From: Gordonia sp. UBA7599
GTDB lineage: Bacteria; Actinomycetota; Actinomycetes; Mycobacteriales; Mycobacteriaceae
NCBI GenBank assembly: GCA_002477755.1
Contig: DLKD01000143.1
Coordinates: forward strand, 751 to 34,040
Reading direction: 5' to 3'
DNA length: 33,290 nucleotides
Numbering within the stretch: the stretch's first letter is position 1; each line of letters starts with the position of its first letter. The notes under the pieces were generated by a model. It saw nothing but the letters and a program-made list of their open reading frames with translations, searched no databases and was not told the DNA's origin. The position numbers were made by a program, and so were the translations under genes. Shown here piece by piece: positions 24,706 through 33,127 of the stretch.

Positions 24706-26301
24706 CTAGGGGCGCATCACGGCGCTGACGTTGTCATTGGCCGCGGTGAGTGGATCGACGCCCGGGGCGCCGCGCAGCGACTCGAGCACCGCTTTGCCCA
24801 TCGCCGTCTCGCTGGGCAAGGCGATCGGGTAGTTGCCGTCGAAGCACGCCTTGCACAGCTGCGACGACGGCTGCTCGGTGGCGGCGACCATCTCGTCGAT
24901 GGAGATGTAACCGAGGCTGTCGGCACCGATCGCCTGCCGTACACCGTCGACCATCGCGGCCGGCTCGTCGGCGTCCATGCCGTTGGCGATCAGCTCGGCC
25001 GGTGAGGCGAAGTCGATGCCGTAGAAGCACGGCCAGCGGACCGGCGACGAGGCGATGCGCACGTGGACCTCGGCAGCGCCCGCCTCACGCAGCATGCGGA
25101 TCAGTGCGCGCTGGGTGTTGCCGCGGACGATCGAGTCGTCGACGACGACGAGCCGCTTGCCCCGGATCACCTCGCGCAGCGGGTTGAGCTTGAGGCGGAT
25201 GCCCAGCTGGCGGATGGTCTGCGACGGTTGGATGAACGTGCGCCCGACGTAGGCGTTCTTCATCAGGCCCTGCCCGTAGGGGATGCCCGACTCTTGGGCG
25301 AAACCGACGGCGGCCGGGGTCCCCGACTCCGGCACCGGGATGACCAGATCACCGTCGACGGGGTGCTCGCGGGCCAGACGACGGCCGATCTCTACGCGCG
25401 CCGAGTTCACCGTGCGGCCGTTGATCACGCTGTCGGGGCGCGCGAGGTAGACATACTCGAAGATGCAGCCCTTGGGCGTGGGTGCGGCGAAGTGGCTGGT
25501 GCGCACGCCGTCGGCGTCGATGGCGAGGAGTTCGCCGGGCTCGATGTCGCGGACGAAGGACGCGCCGACGATGTCGAAGGCCGCGGTCTCCGATGCGACG
25601 ACCCACCCGCGGTCCAGACGGCCCAACGACAACGGTCGGATACCGTGCGGATCGCGCGCCGCGTACAGGGTGTTCTCGTCCATGAACGTCAGGCAGAACG
25701 CTCCCTCGAGCTCGGGGAGCAGGTCGAGGGCCGCTTGTTCGAGGGTCTTGTCGGCGGCGCCGTACGCGAGGAGCGCGCCCACGAGGTCGGAGTCCGACGT
25801 GGCGCCGCCGCTACTGTCCAAGCCCAGCTCGTGGGCGCGTGCCGCCAGTGCCGCAGTGTTCACCAGGTTGCCGTTGTGCCCCAGGGCGACGCCGCTGCCG
25901 GCCGCGGTCGTGCGGAAGATCGGCTGGGAGTTCTCCCAGGTCGTGCTTCCCGTCGTGGAGTACCGGCAGTGGCCGATCGCGACGTGGCCGACCATCGACG
26001 CCATCGTCTGCTCGTCGAAGACCTGGCTCACCAAGCCGAGGTCCTTGAAGACGATGACCTGGGCGCCGTCGCCGACGGCGATGCCCGCGGCTTCCTGGCC
26101 GCGGTGCTGCAGGGCATAGAGCCCGTAGTAGCTGAGCTTGGCGACGTCCTCACCGGGTGCCCAAACGCCGAATACGCCGCATTCTTCGCGGGGCTCGTTG
26201 TCGGGCTGATCGACCGGTGCGGGGTTCGACGGCGCGCACGACGACACCGGGGAGGGGTCGTCGGGGAGGAGGTTGGGCGAATTGATCGACAAATCGGTCA
26301 C
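24706..26301 (-). CDS. purF: Amidophosphoribosyltransferase
   Basis: The 531-residue enzyme makes phosphoribosylamine from PRPP and glutamine, the committed step of purine synthesis. An approximately 40-residue propeptide precedes the catalytic Cys41 (REECGVFGVW), which becomes N-terminal after self-cleavage. The glutaminase domain (HRGQEAAGIAV, GHCRYSTTGS, ALGHNGNLVN) is followed by the phosphoribosyltransferase with the PRPP loop RLVVVDDSIVRGNTQ. SSQLCKACFDGNYP carries the cysteines that bind the [4Fe-4S] cluster in this type. GTG 26301 has GGAG 6 nt upstream. Confidence 0.96.
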   Translation of the reverse strand: MTDLSINSPNLLPDDPSPVSSCAPSNPAPVDQPDNEPREECGVFGVWAPGEDVAKLSYYGLYALQHRGQEAAGIAVGDGAQVIVFKDLGLVSQVFDEQTMASMVGHVAIGHCRYSTTGSTTWENSQPIFRTTAAGSGVALGHNGNLVNTAALAARAHELGLDSSGGATSDSDLVGALLAYGAADKTLEQAALDLLPELEGAFCLTFMDENTLYAARDPHGIRPLSLGRLDRGWVVASETAAFDIVGASFVRDIEPGELLAIDADGVRTSHFAAPTPKGCIFEYVYLARPDSVINGRTVNSARVEIGRRLAREHPVDGDLVIPVPESGTPAAVGFAQESGIPYGQGLMKNAYVGRTFIQPSQTIRQLGIRLKLNPLREVIRGKRLVVVDDSIVRGNTQRALIRMLREAGAAEVHVRIASSPVRWPCFYGIDFASPAELIANGMDADEPAAMVDGVRQAIGADSLGYISIDEMVAATEQPSSQLCKACFDGNYPIALPSETAMGKAVLESLRGAPGVDPLTAANDNVSAVMRP

Positions 26302-26339
26302 TCGTCGCTCCGGGGAGTCGAAGTTGAGGGCTGACCCCC

Positions 26340-26375
26340 ATTCTACGTGCCAGTAGCGGTTCTCAGCGAATTCTA
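26340..26375 (-). promoter_or_regulatory. Two candidate -10 boxes upstream of purF
   Basis: TAGAAT occurs twice on the minus strand, at 26345-26340 and 26375-26370. The second copy is part of the stop codon of the upstream gene (TAG). They would give leaders of about 32 and 62 nt. No consensus -35 was seen for either. Confidence 0.4.
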
Positions 26376-26753
26376 GAGCGGCACGATCGGTAGGAAATGG
26401 GCCACATCACCCGCGCGCGAACCGGAGACGTCGACCTCACCGGCGGCCACCGCCTCGTCAAAGGAGACCACCCCGGCGGCCAGGCGCAGCCACGTCCGCG
26501 CCGTCGTTTCGACGACGTTGGGCGGCGTGCCCCGTGTGTGCCGGGGGCCCTCGATGCACTGCACGGCGACGAAGGGCGGGACGCGGACCTCCACCGAGGA
26601 ACCGGGGGCGATCTGCGGCAAGGTCCGTGCGGTCAGGCGCACAGCGGCCGCGACTGCGGGCCGCGCGGGCGGCGGCACGTCGTCGTCGCGGATCCAATCG
26701 GCGACCGCCACCACCGCGGCGCGACACGCCGCCGGGTCGGCTGCCGGCCTCAT
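26373..26753 (-). CDS. SCP_3 sterol-carrier-like protein (Rv0807 type)
   Basis: The 126-residue protein belongs to the short bacterial sterol-carrier-like family found beside purF in mycobacteria and relatives. An N-terminal helix (PAACRAAVVAVADWI) precedes VRLTARTLPQIAPGSSVEVRVPPFVAVQCI. Then comes the conserved RGTPPNVVETTARTWLRLA and finally VDVSGSRAGDVAHFLPIVPL. The SCP fold shelters a lipid-sized cavity, but the ligand is unknown. ATG 26753 overlaps the stop of the upstream membrane-protein gene (ATGA), so the two are translated together. Confidence 0.8.
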   Translation of the reverse strand: MRPAADPAACRAAVVAVADWIRDDDVPPPARPAVAAAVRLTARTLPQIAPGSSVEVRVPPFVAVQCIEGPRHTRGTPPNVVETTARTWLRLAAGVVSFDEAVAAGEVDVSGSRAGDVAHFLPIVPL

Positions 26754-27274
26754 CGGACGCGGGGCCGTTCGACCCACCGCTTGGTCGACGACGAGAGCGT
26801 CAGACCGGCGATGAGCGCGGCGGGCACCACGACCGTTGCGAACAGGAAGGCCAGGACGATGCCCACACCCCACGCGATGACCGGCGACCAGTCGCCATCG
26901 GGGGCGGTCGACCTCGACGACGATTCGACCGCGTCCGCCGCGTACACCACCAGGATGATGGATCCGACCACCACGGCCGTGATGAGGACGACGCACCCGG
27001 CGACGACCATCCACCGCCCGGCGGTGACGCCGGCCAACATCATCGTCGCACCGGCACCGAGTAGCACGAGAGTGGCGACTTCGACGGCGACCACCGCGAA
27101 CCAGAACGGCCCGGCGTCGTAGTGCGATGGCAGCGGCACGGTGTAGATGAGCCCGATCCCGGCCGCGCCCACCGCCGCGTAGGCGAGCACCACCGCCGTG
27201 ATCGCAGTGCCCGCAGATGGCTGTCGCGCCACGGGCGGGTATTGCGGCGGGTACGGGTACGACGGGTAGGTCAC
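26750..27274 (-). CDS. Four-helix membrane protein with Pro/Tyr-rich N-terminus
   Basis: The product has 174 residues from GTG 27274. The N-terminus is rich in Pro and Tyr (TYPSYPYPPQYPP). Four membrane helices follow at about 24-45, 57-82, 88-113 and 131-155. The short loop between helices 3 and 4 is Ser/Asp-rich, and the tail ends KRWVERPRVR. I do not recognise a family. CACAAT ends 6 nt before the GTG and may be a weak leaderless promoter. Being coupled to the sterol-carrier-like gene suggests they work together at the membrane. Confidence 0.65.
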   Translation of the reverse strand: MTYPSYPYPPQYPPVARQPSAGTAITAVVLAYAAVGAAGIGLIYTVPLPSHYDAGPFWFAVVAVEVATLVLLGAGATMMLAGVTAGRWMVVAGCVVLITAVVVGSIILVVYAADAVESSSRSTAPDGDWSPVIAWGVGIVLAFLFATVVVPAALIAGLTLSSSTKRWVERPRVR

Positions 27275-27314
27275 GGGCCCATTGTGCCCCGACGGGCCCC
27301 GCATGGGGCGGTCG

Positions 27315-28403
27315 TCAGCCGGGTTGGGTACCGGCGACCAGACCGCGACCGGTGATCGGCGGCAGGTCGAGCGCGGTGACCAGGCCAGGTTCGGCGGCGA
27401 CGACCGCCGGAACCGAATTGACCAGCCGCATCGCCGTGACGACCATGCCGGAGATGTTGTGGTCGCCGTTCTCCCCGTGGTGGCCGAACTCGACGTTGAG
27501 CACCGGGTCGCCGGTGATGTCGATGCGGTAGCAGCCATCGCCGTTGGTCGGCTTGGGCCAGTCGGGGCACTGATCGGGGTGATTGCGCGTGTAGTGCTCA
27601 AGCACGATGCGATCCACGCCGCCGACCTGTCCGACGACCTCGAAGTGCAGCGCGGCGCGGGTCCCCTCCGGGATCATCCCGGAGACGGTTTCCAAGTCTC
27701 GGTCGGCGGCGACTTCCTCGATCCGCTCGATGAGGGGCTCGTCGAGGACGACGTCGAGACCGGCGGCGATCTGGCGGACCACCGATCCCCACGCCATCGA
27801 CAGGACACCGGGGTTGAGCAGCACCGGCCGCTCGTCCATGGGCTGACCGAAGCCGAAGATCTGGCTGTTCACGACCGGTTGGTAGTAGGTCGAGTAATCG
27901 GCGATCTCGGCAACGCGAACCTCGTCGATGCGCCGCGACAGGCTGGTCATGGCCAGCGGCAGGACATCGTTGGCGAAGCCGGGGTCGATTCCGTTGACGT
28001 GCAGGGTGGCGCCGCCTTCTTTCGCGGCCGCGATGATCGGGTCGGTCACCGCTGCGGGCACTACGCCGAACGGGTACTGCAGCAGGACCGGGCCCGAGGA
28101 GACGACGTTGACGCCGGCGCGGACGAACTCGGTGAGGTCGCCGATCGCCTCGAAGATCCGATCGTCGGTCATCGCGGTGTGGACGATGGCGTCGGGCTTG
28201 AGGTCGAGCAGCGCTTGCTTGTCGTTGGTCGCCACGACTCCCAAGTCGCGGTCCAGACCGGCCAGGCGCCCGGCGTCCTTCCCGACCTTGGCCGGATCAG
28301 ACACCCACACCCCGACCAGTTCCAGGTCCGGGTGGCGGTCGATTCCCTCGATGGCGTGTCGGCCGACGGTGCCGGTCGACCATTCGACGACGCGAAGAGT
28401 CAT
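27315..28403 (-). CDS. DapB-fold NAD(P)-dependent oxidoreductase (2,4-diaminopentanoate dehydrogenase-like)
   Basis: The 362-residue protein has an N-terminal Rossmann domain (MTLRVVEWSTGTVGRHAI, LVGVWVSDPAKVGKDAG, DAIVHTAMTDDR, VVSSGPVLL). The C-terminal domain resembles dihydrodipicolinate reductase (HVNGIDPGFANDVLPLAMTSLS, YSTYYQP, ALHFEVVGQVGG). This family is often annotated as dihydrodipicolinate reductase but is not the lysine-pathway enzyme. Several mycobacterial copies are numerous and uncharacterised. The start ATG 28403 lies 7 nt after TAGTCT. GAAGGG in that gap could also act as ribosome site. A 14-bp KstR-type operator overlaps the promoter, linking the gene tentatively to sterol catabolism. 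The substrate is unknown. Confidence 0.8.
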   Translation of the reverse strand: MTLRVVEWSTGTVGRHAIEGIDRHPDLELVGVWVSDPAKVGKDAGRLAGLDRDLGVVATNDKQALLDLKPDAIVHTAMTDDRIFEAIGDLTEFVRAGVNVVSSGPVLLQYPFGVVPAAVTDPIIAAAKEGGATLHVNGIDPGFANDVLPLAMTSLSRRIDEVRVAEIADYSTYYQPVVNSQIFGFGQPMDERPVLLNPGVLSMAWGSVVRQIAAGLDVVLDEPLIERIEEVAADRDLETVSGMIPEGTRAALHFEVVGQVGGVDRIVLEHYTRNHPDQCPDWPKPTNGDGCYRIDITGDPVLNVEFGHHGENGDHNISGMVVTAMRLVNSVPAVVAAEPGLVTALDLPPITGRGLVAGTQPG

Positions 28404-28410
28404 ACCCTTC

Positions 28411-28428
28411 AGACTAGAACACGTTCCA
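28411..28428 (-). promoter_or_regulatory. Promoter with KstR-type operator
   Basis: TAGTCT (28416-28411, minus strand) is the -10. Plus-strand TAGAACACGTTCCA (28415-28428) fits the KstR consensus TNNAACNNGTTNNA at all eight fixed positions and overlaps the -10. KstR is the TetR-family repressor of cholesterol-catabolic genes in mycobacteria and rhodococci. The match lies exactly where a repressor would block transcription. Confidence 0.6.
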
Positions 28429-28433
28429 GTTAT

Positions 28434-28901
28434 TCAGACGGCAAGCGAGTCGAACGGTGCGACGGGAATATTGCGGACGACGAACCAAACGACGACCACG
28501 ACGAGCACGACAACCGCCGAATACCGCCCGTGTTGCCAGGTCCGCCACCGCCGCCCGGTCCACACCCTGGCGCAGTAGGCGGCAAAGGACCACGCCAGCA
28601 GCACGACGGCGACCAGGCCGACGGCGTTGTAATGCAATGCCCCGGCGATGTCGCCATGCATCAAGGAGTACAGCATCCGCATGGTGCCGCACCCGGGGCA
28701 GACGATGCCCAGCAGCGTCTTGGTCGGGCACGCTGGCAGGTGGCCGTCGGGATTGGTCGGATCACCGAACCAGATGAGCGCCCCCACGGCTGCGGTACCG
28801 GCGAGGACCGCAGCCGGTCCGACCACTGGGTTCGAGCCGAACCGCTCAAGCGCCCCGATCATTCGGTCGGTGCGGTCGGGGGCCCGCTGCACCACGGGCA
28901 T
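28434..28901 (-). CDS. DUF2752 membrane protein
   Basis: The 155-residue protein has an N-terminal helix (VVGPAAVLAGTAAVGALIWF), then a loop with CPTKTLLGIVCPGCGTMR. The CPGCG-T-R motif (68-75) and preceding Cys58 are the DUF2752 hallmark and resemble a metal- or redox-active site. Two more helices follow (VGLVAVVLLAWSFAAY, VVVLVVVVVWFVV). The role is unknown; it is regularly paired with CD225 or TM2 proteins. The start lies 3 nt after the upstream stop (TGAGCGATG). Confidence 0.85.
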   Translation of the reverse strand: MPVVQRAPDRTDRMIGALERFGSNPVVGPAAVLAGTAAVGALIWFGDPTNPDGHLPACPTKTLLGIVCPGCGTMRMLYSLMHGDIAGALHYNAVGLVAVVLLAWSFAAYCARVWTGRRWRTWQHGRYSAVVVLVVVVVWFVVRNIPVAPFDSLAV

Positions 28902-28904
28902 CGC

Positions 28905-29471
28905 TCAGTACGTGGGGTACGTCGGCGAGGTGTAGGTGTAGCTGTAGCGCGGCGTGTAGGTGTACGTCGAGGTCGACGCCGCACCGATGACGCCCGCCAT
29001 CAGCAAGACGGCGACGACGACCCAGATCAGCGACCACACGATGCCGGCGATGAGGCCCCACATCGACCAGCGCTTGGCCTCGTCGGCCGCGGCCTGGGCA
29101 CCGGCGAAATCGCCTGCGGCCCACAGCTTGTCAACCGAGTTCGCCTTGATGATCGCGACGATGCCCAGCGGCAGGCAGCACAGCACGGTGGTGACGATCG
29201 CCCACACCAGGTTGTTGTCCGGCTTGCCGGCCAGCGGGTAGCCGCCCGCCGCGGGGTAGCCGGGGGCGCCGTATCCCGGGGCCCCGTAGGCCGGCTGTCC
29301 GTAGGCGGGCTGTCCGTAGCCGGGCTGGGCGTACTGTCCCGCGTCGGGCTGGGTGTATCCGGGCTGGCCGTAGGGCTGCTGTCCGGGTGCGGGCTGGCCG
29401 TAGGCCGGTTGTCCGGGATCGGGCTGGCCGTAACCGCCGGGGACCGCGTTGGGGTCATAGGGATTGGTCAT
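28905..29471 (-). CDS. CD225/dispanin family membrane protein with Gly-Gln-Pro-Tyr repeats
   Basis: The 188-residue protein has a long low-complexity N-terminus (1-80) made of degenerate GQPxYGQP repeats, then two helices at about 87-108 and 138-163. The stretch [20 protein letters not shown] followed by [16 protein letters not shown] is the CD225 intramembrane signature. The C-terminal tail is Tyr/Thr-rich ([12 protein letters not shown]). Members bend membranes or recruit partners; the bacterial role is unclear. ATG 29471 has GGAG 7 nt upstream. It is followed by DUF2752 and probably forms a two-gene unit. Confidence 0.85.
   Translation of the reverse strand: MTNPYDPNAVPGGYGQPDPGQPAYGQPAPGQQPYGQPGYTQPDAGQYAQPGYGQPAYGQPAYGAPGYGAPGYPAAGGYPLAGKPDNNLVWAIVTTVLCCLPLGIVAIIKANSVDKLWAAGDFAGAQAAADEAKRWSMWGLIAGIVWSLIWVVVAVLLMAGVIGAASTSTYTYTPRYSYTYTSPTYPTY
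29270..29433 (-). repeat. Degenerate 12-18-bp repeats encoding Gly-Gln-Pro-Tyr
   Basis: Tandem variants of GGCTGTCCGTA and GGGCTGGCCGTA code for the GQPxYGQP stretch of the CD225 protein. The units vary in length and sequence, so the array looks old rather than freshly expanded. Confidence 0.7.
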
Positions 29472-29579
29472 CGTGGCGCTCCATCTCGCAGGTCATCGCA
29501 AACGCAATGCCGTGAGGGTACTAGACCTGTGGAAGTGCCGCGCGGCCGGAACCAGCGCGAACCCAGCCCGGGTCCACCC

Positions 29580-31883
29580 TCAGACCGAATGCAGTCCTTC
29601 GCCGAACAAGGCGGGCAGCGTCGCACCGTGCACCTGCCGCAACTCCGACAGCGGGATGGAGAACTGGTCCTGCACGCTCACATCGTCAGCGCCCTGGTCG
29701 ACGACGCCGATGCGCGTCCACGGCTGCGAGCGCGCGTCGAGCATTGAGCAGAACCGCGACTCCTCGGTGCGCGGCACCGACACCAGCACCCGTCCGGCGG
29801 ACTCGGAGAACAGCCACACGAAGGGGTCCGCACCGTCGGGCAGGATGATCCGGCAACCGGTCTCGCCCGCAAGCGCCGATTCGACCACGGCCTGGATGAG
29901 GCCACCCTCGGACAGGTCGTGAGCGGCGGAGACGAGGCCGTCTCGTGACGCGGCGACGAGGATCTGGCCCAGCAACCGCTCCGCCTCCAGGTCCACCACG
30001 GGCGGCACTCCGCCGAGGTGGTCGCCGGTGACCTGTGCCCAGATCGAACCGTCGAACTCGTCGCGCGTCTCCCCGAGGAGGATCAGCGTCTCCCCCGGTT
30101 CGGTGCCGAATCCGGTGGGGATACGGCGCTTCACGTCGTCGATGACGCCGAGCACCCCGACGACCGGTGTCGGCAGGATCGGCGTCGAACCGGTTTGGTT
30201 GTAGAAGCTCACGTTACCGCCGGTCACCGGGATGCCCAGCTGCGCGCATCCGTCGGCCAACCCGCGCACGGCCTGGCTGAACTGCCACATCACCGCCGGG
30301 TTCTCCGGGGACCCGAAGTTCAGGCAGTTGGTAACCGCCACCGGCGCCGCGCCCGACACCGATACGTTGCGGTACGCCTCGGCCAGCGCGAGCTGCGCAC
30401 CGCGGTACGGATCGAGGAAGGTGTATCGACCCGAGGCATCGGTGGCCAGCGCGATCCCGCGGCCGGTCTCCTCGTCGATCCGGATCATGCCCGAGTCGGC
30501 GTGCTCGGCGAGCACGGTGTTGCCGCGCACATAGCGGTCGTACTGCTCGGTGATGAACGCGCGGCTGCACAGCGCAGGCGAGGAGATCATCGCCAGGGTC
30601 GTCGCGCGCAGTTCGTCGGGCGTCGACGGCCGATTCAGCGACGCGCTGGTGTCGGCGATAACGTCGTCCTGCCACTCCGGGCGCTCGAGCGGGCGCTCGT
30701 AGACCGGGCCCTGATGGGCGACGGTGCGCGGCGGAACGTCGACGACGGTCTGCCCGTGCCAGTCGATGACGAGGTGCTCACCGTCGGTGACCTCGCCGAT
30801 CACCGTCGCGAGCACATCCCAGCGGCGGCACACGGCCATGAACTTCTCGACGTTTTCCGGTGCCACGACCGCGCACATGCGCTCCTGCGACTCGCTGGAG
30901 AGCACCTCGGCCGGGGTCATCCCCTGCGCGCGCATCGGCACCTTCTCCAGGTCGATGTGCATACCGCCGTCACCGGCGGCGGCCAGCTCCGACGTCGCGC
31001 ACGAGAGGCCGGCGCCGCCGAGGTCCTGGATCCCGACGACAAGGTCCTCGCGGTACAGGTCCAGGCAGCACTCGATGAGGACCTTCTCGGTGAACGGGTC
31101 ACCGACCTGCACCGACGGAAGCTTCTTGCGGCTGGGGCCGTCTCCACCGTCGTCGTCGAACGTCTCCGACGCCAAGACCGAGACACCGCCGATTCCGTCG
31201 AGACCGGTGCGCGCGCCGAACAGGATGATCTGGTTGCCCGCGCCGGACGCGAAGGCCAGCTTCAGGTCCTCGGTGCGCAGCACACCCGCACACAGGGCGT
31301 TGACCAGCGGGTTGCCGGCGTAGCTCGCGTCGAAGACGGTCTCACCGCCGATGTTGGGCAGGCCCAGGGAGTTGCCGTAGCCGCCAACGCCGCGCACCAC
31401 ACCGTCGACGACGCGCCGCGTGTCGGGGGCGTCGGCCGCGCCGAAGCGCAGCTGGTCCATCACCGCGATCGGGCGGGCGCCCATCGCCATGATGTCGCGG
31501 ACGATGCCGCCGACGCCGGTCGCCGCACCCTGGTACGGCTCGACGTAGGACGGGTGGTTGTGCGACTCGACCTTGAACGTCACCGCCCAGCCGTCACCGA
31601 TGTCGACGACCCCGGCGTTCTCGCCGATGCCCGCGAGCATCTTGGAGCGCATCTCCTCGGTGGTGGTCTCGCCGAAGTAGCGCAGGTGCACCTTCGAGGA
31701 CTTGTAGCTGCAGTGCTCCGACCACATCACCGAGTACATGGCCAGCTCGGCGTCGGTGGGGCGGCGCCCGAGGATCTCGCGGATCCGCGCGTACTCGTCG
31801 TCCTTCAACCCGAGCTCGGTGAAAGGCTGGGGATGATCGGGGGTCTGCTCGGCATTCGACACTGTGTCGACGTGGGAGGTCAC
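29580..31883 (-). CDS. purL: Phosphoribosylformylglycinamidine synthase subunit II
   Basis: The 767-residue small-type PurL works with separate PurQ and PurS to make FGAM. Motifs: an N-terminal [10 protein letters not shown]-like [20 protein letters not shown], then [22 protein letters not shown] (the catalytic His-Asn stretch), [33 protein letters not shown] and [16 protein letters not shown]. The second half holds GGNVSFYNQ and [16 protein letters not shown] 31883 is chosen since TAGACT ends 7 nt upstream (leaderless) and the frame upstream has no homology. No purQ or purS is in the window. The 108-bp gap after its stop holds nothing I can recognise. Confidence 0.96.
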   Translation of the reverse strand: MTSHVDTVSNAEQTPDHPQPFTELGLKDDEYARIREILGRRPTDAELAMYSVMWSEHCSYKSSKVHLRYFGETTTEEMRSKMLAGIGENAGVVDIGDGWAVTFKVESHNHPSYVEPYQGAATGVGGIVRDIMAMGARPIAVMDQLRFGAADAPDTRRVVDGVVRGVGGYGNSLGLPNIGGETVFDASYAGNPLVNALCAGVLRTEDLKLAFASGAGNQIILFGARTGLDGIGGVSVLASETFDDDGGDGPSRKKLPSVQVGDPFTEKVLIECCLDLYREDLVVGIQDLGGAGLSCATSELAAAGDGGMHIDLEKVPMRAQGMTPAEVLSSESQERMCAVVAPENVEKFMAVCRRWDVLATVIGEVTDGEHLVIDWHGQTVVDVPPRTVAHQGPVYERPLERPEWQDDVIADTSASLNRPSTPDELRATTLAMISSPALCSRAFITEQYDRYVRGNTVLAEHADSGMIRIDEETGRGIALATDASGRYTFLDPYRGAQLALAEAYRNVSVSGAAPVAVTNCLNFGSPENPAVMWQFSQAVRGLADGCAQLGIPVTGGNVSFYNQTGSTPILPTPVVGVLGVIDDVKRRIPTGFGTEPGETLILLGETRDEFDGSIWAQVTGDHLGGVPPVVDLEAERLLGQILVAASRDGLVSAAHDLSEGGLIQAVVESALAGETGCRIILPDGADPFVWLFSESAGRVLVSVPRTEESRFCSMLDARSQPWTRIGVVDQGADDVSVQDQFSIPLSELRQVHGATLPALFGEGLHSV

Positions 31884-31890
31884 GCGCACA

Positions 31891-31896
31891 AGTCTA
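31891..31896 (-). promoter_or_regulatory. -10 hexamer for leaderless purL
   Basis: On the minus strand TAGACT ends 7 nt before GTG 31883. The gap between this gene and the next upstream stop is only 49 bp. Confidence 0.6.
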
Positions 31897-31932
31897 GGCG
31901 AGTCCGTTCCGCCCGCATTTCGAGCGCCGAGA

Positions 31933-33054
31933 TCAGTTCCCACCCTCGGAACCGCCGGACCCTTCGGCGCCGAACCACAGCTGCCTGATGCGTTCATAGG
32001 TTCCGTCCTCGCGCATCGAGAGCAGCGCGGCGTCGACCTGTCGGCGCAGGTCGCTTCCTTCCTTGAACGCGAAGCCGTAGTCCTCGGCGGCGAAAATCGG
32101 TCCGGACATCTGCGCGATCCCCTTCCCCGCATGGGCTACGTAGTACTGCAGCACCGGGGCATCGAAGACGACGGCGTCGTATCCCTCGCGGATGGCTCGC
32201 AGCGCACCGTCGACGGAGTCCATCTCGGTCGCCTTGATTCCCCGTTCCTTGAGGAAGGCCGCCGACGTGGTGTGGGCGACGGTGGCCACCTTGTTCCCGA
32301 CGAGGTCGCCGGGCCCGGAGATCTTGGAGTCGAAGCGCTCGACGGTGAGATTCGCCGTGAGGTTGGCGGTGTAGAAGGCCACGAAGATCACGCCGACGAA
32401 CGCCCACAACAGGAACAGGCCGCGGGTGAGCCAGTGTTGCGGCGCATCATCGCCCGCCGCGATCAACGAACCAAGCATGGCTCCGAGCGCCTGCACGATC
32501 CCGGGGAAGTACGACCGCGAGATCTTCGACTCCGGGTGTCGACGCTCGACGAACCAGTAGAAGTGCGCCGGCACCAGCGCCAACACGAGTGCCGAGGCCA
32601 ACCAGACCAGCATCGTCTTGGACAGCAGCAGGTCGAGGAATCCGCGCAGGCCCGGTGTGGTCGGGCCCTGTTTTCCGGCGGGCACCATGATCTGCATGCC
32701 CGCGTTGAGGATCGGCTGGCTGAAGTCGTACCGGGCGGTGCGCTCGGAGGTGATCGAGATCGCGCCAGCCCCGACGTCGGCGGCGCCGCTGGTCACACCG
32801 GCGAGCTGATCCTTCACACTGTCCACGTCGCGATAGGTGGTAGTCCACCCCGACCGCTGCGCGATCTCATCCCAGAGGTCGACGGTGAATCCGGTGCGGT
32901 GGCTGCCCTCGACCATGACGAACGGTGCCAGCGGGTGGGTGATCACCGTGATGTTCCGGGGCTCGGCGTGCGCCACCGGCTGGCCCGCCGGTGCCCCGAC
33001 CATCATCCCGAGGAGGAACAGGACCAAGCTCAGGGCCCGTAAACGTGGGTGCAC
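31933..33054 (-). CDS. Prokaryotic ionotropic glutamate receptor-like channel (GluR0 architecture)
   Basis: The 373-residue protein has a signal peptide (about 1-30, cleaved after VAHA). The S1 half of a SBP_bac_3 domain (31-143) contains [14 protein letters not shown], with Arg105 where iGluRs bind the ligand carboxylate. M1 spans about 147-168, a pore loop 183-200 ([16 protein letters not shown]) and M2 211-229. M2 ends [15 protein letters not shown], very close to the eukaryotic SYTANLAAFLTVER gating motif. S2 (244-362) carries [10 protein letters not shown], with Asp298 where receptors bind the amino group. Unlike cyanobacterial GluR0 there is no TVGYG potassium filter. The likely role is an amino-acid-gated channel or sensor. 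The alternative is a permease-like glutamine binding protein. GTG 33054 follows TATTCT by 7 nt. Confidence 0.85.
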   Translation of the reverse strand: MHPRLRALSLVLFLLGMMVGAPAGQPVAHAEPRNITVITHPLAPFVMVEGSHRTGFTVDLWDEIAQRSGWTTTYRDVDSVKDQLAGVTSGAADVGAGAISITSERTARYDFSQPILNAGMQIMVPAGKQGPTTPGLRGFLDLLLSKTMLVWLASALVLALVPAHFYWFVERRHPESKISRSYFPGIVQALGAMLGSLIAAGDDAPQHWLTRGLFLLWAFVGVIFVAFYTANLTANLTVERFDSKISGPGDLVGNKVATVAHTTSAAFLKERGIKATEMDSVDGALRAIREGYDAVVFDAPVLQYYVAHAGKGIAQMSGPIFAAEDYGFAFKEGSDLRRQVDAALLSMREDGTYERIRQLWFGAEGSGGSEGGN

Positions 33055-33061
33055 GCAGTGA

Positions 33062-33067
33062 AGAATA
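33062..33067 (-). promoter_or_regulatory. -10 hexamer for the leaderless receptor-channel gene
   Basis: On the minus strand TATTCT ends 7 nt before GTG 33054, between cysQ and the receptor gene. The 73-bp gap holds nothing else I can identify. Confidence 0.6.
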
Positions 33068-33127
33068 TCCGCCAGCGACGAGTTTCCGGTGCTTAAGAGC
33101 CGATCGCCGCAGCGGCATCACCAGCGG

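Noticed and set aside
27282-29747. 820-codon plus-strand frame opposite the DapB-like, DUF2752 and CD225 genes
   Set aside because: Composition dominated by Arg, Gly, Val, Asp and His, with no recognisable motif; it is the antisense frame of three well-supported genes.
30018-31988. 656-codon plus-strand frame opposite purL
   Set aside because: Antisense shadow of purL; no homology, no promoter or ribosome site.
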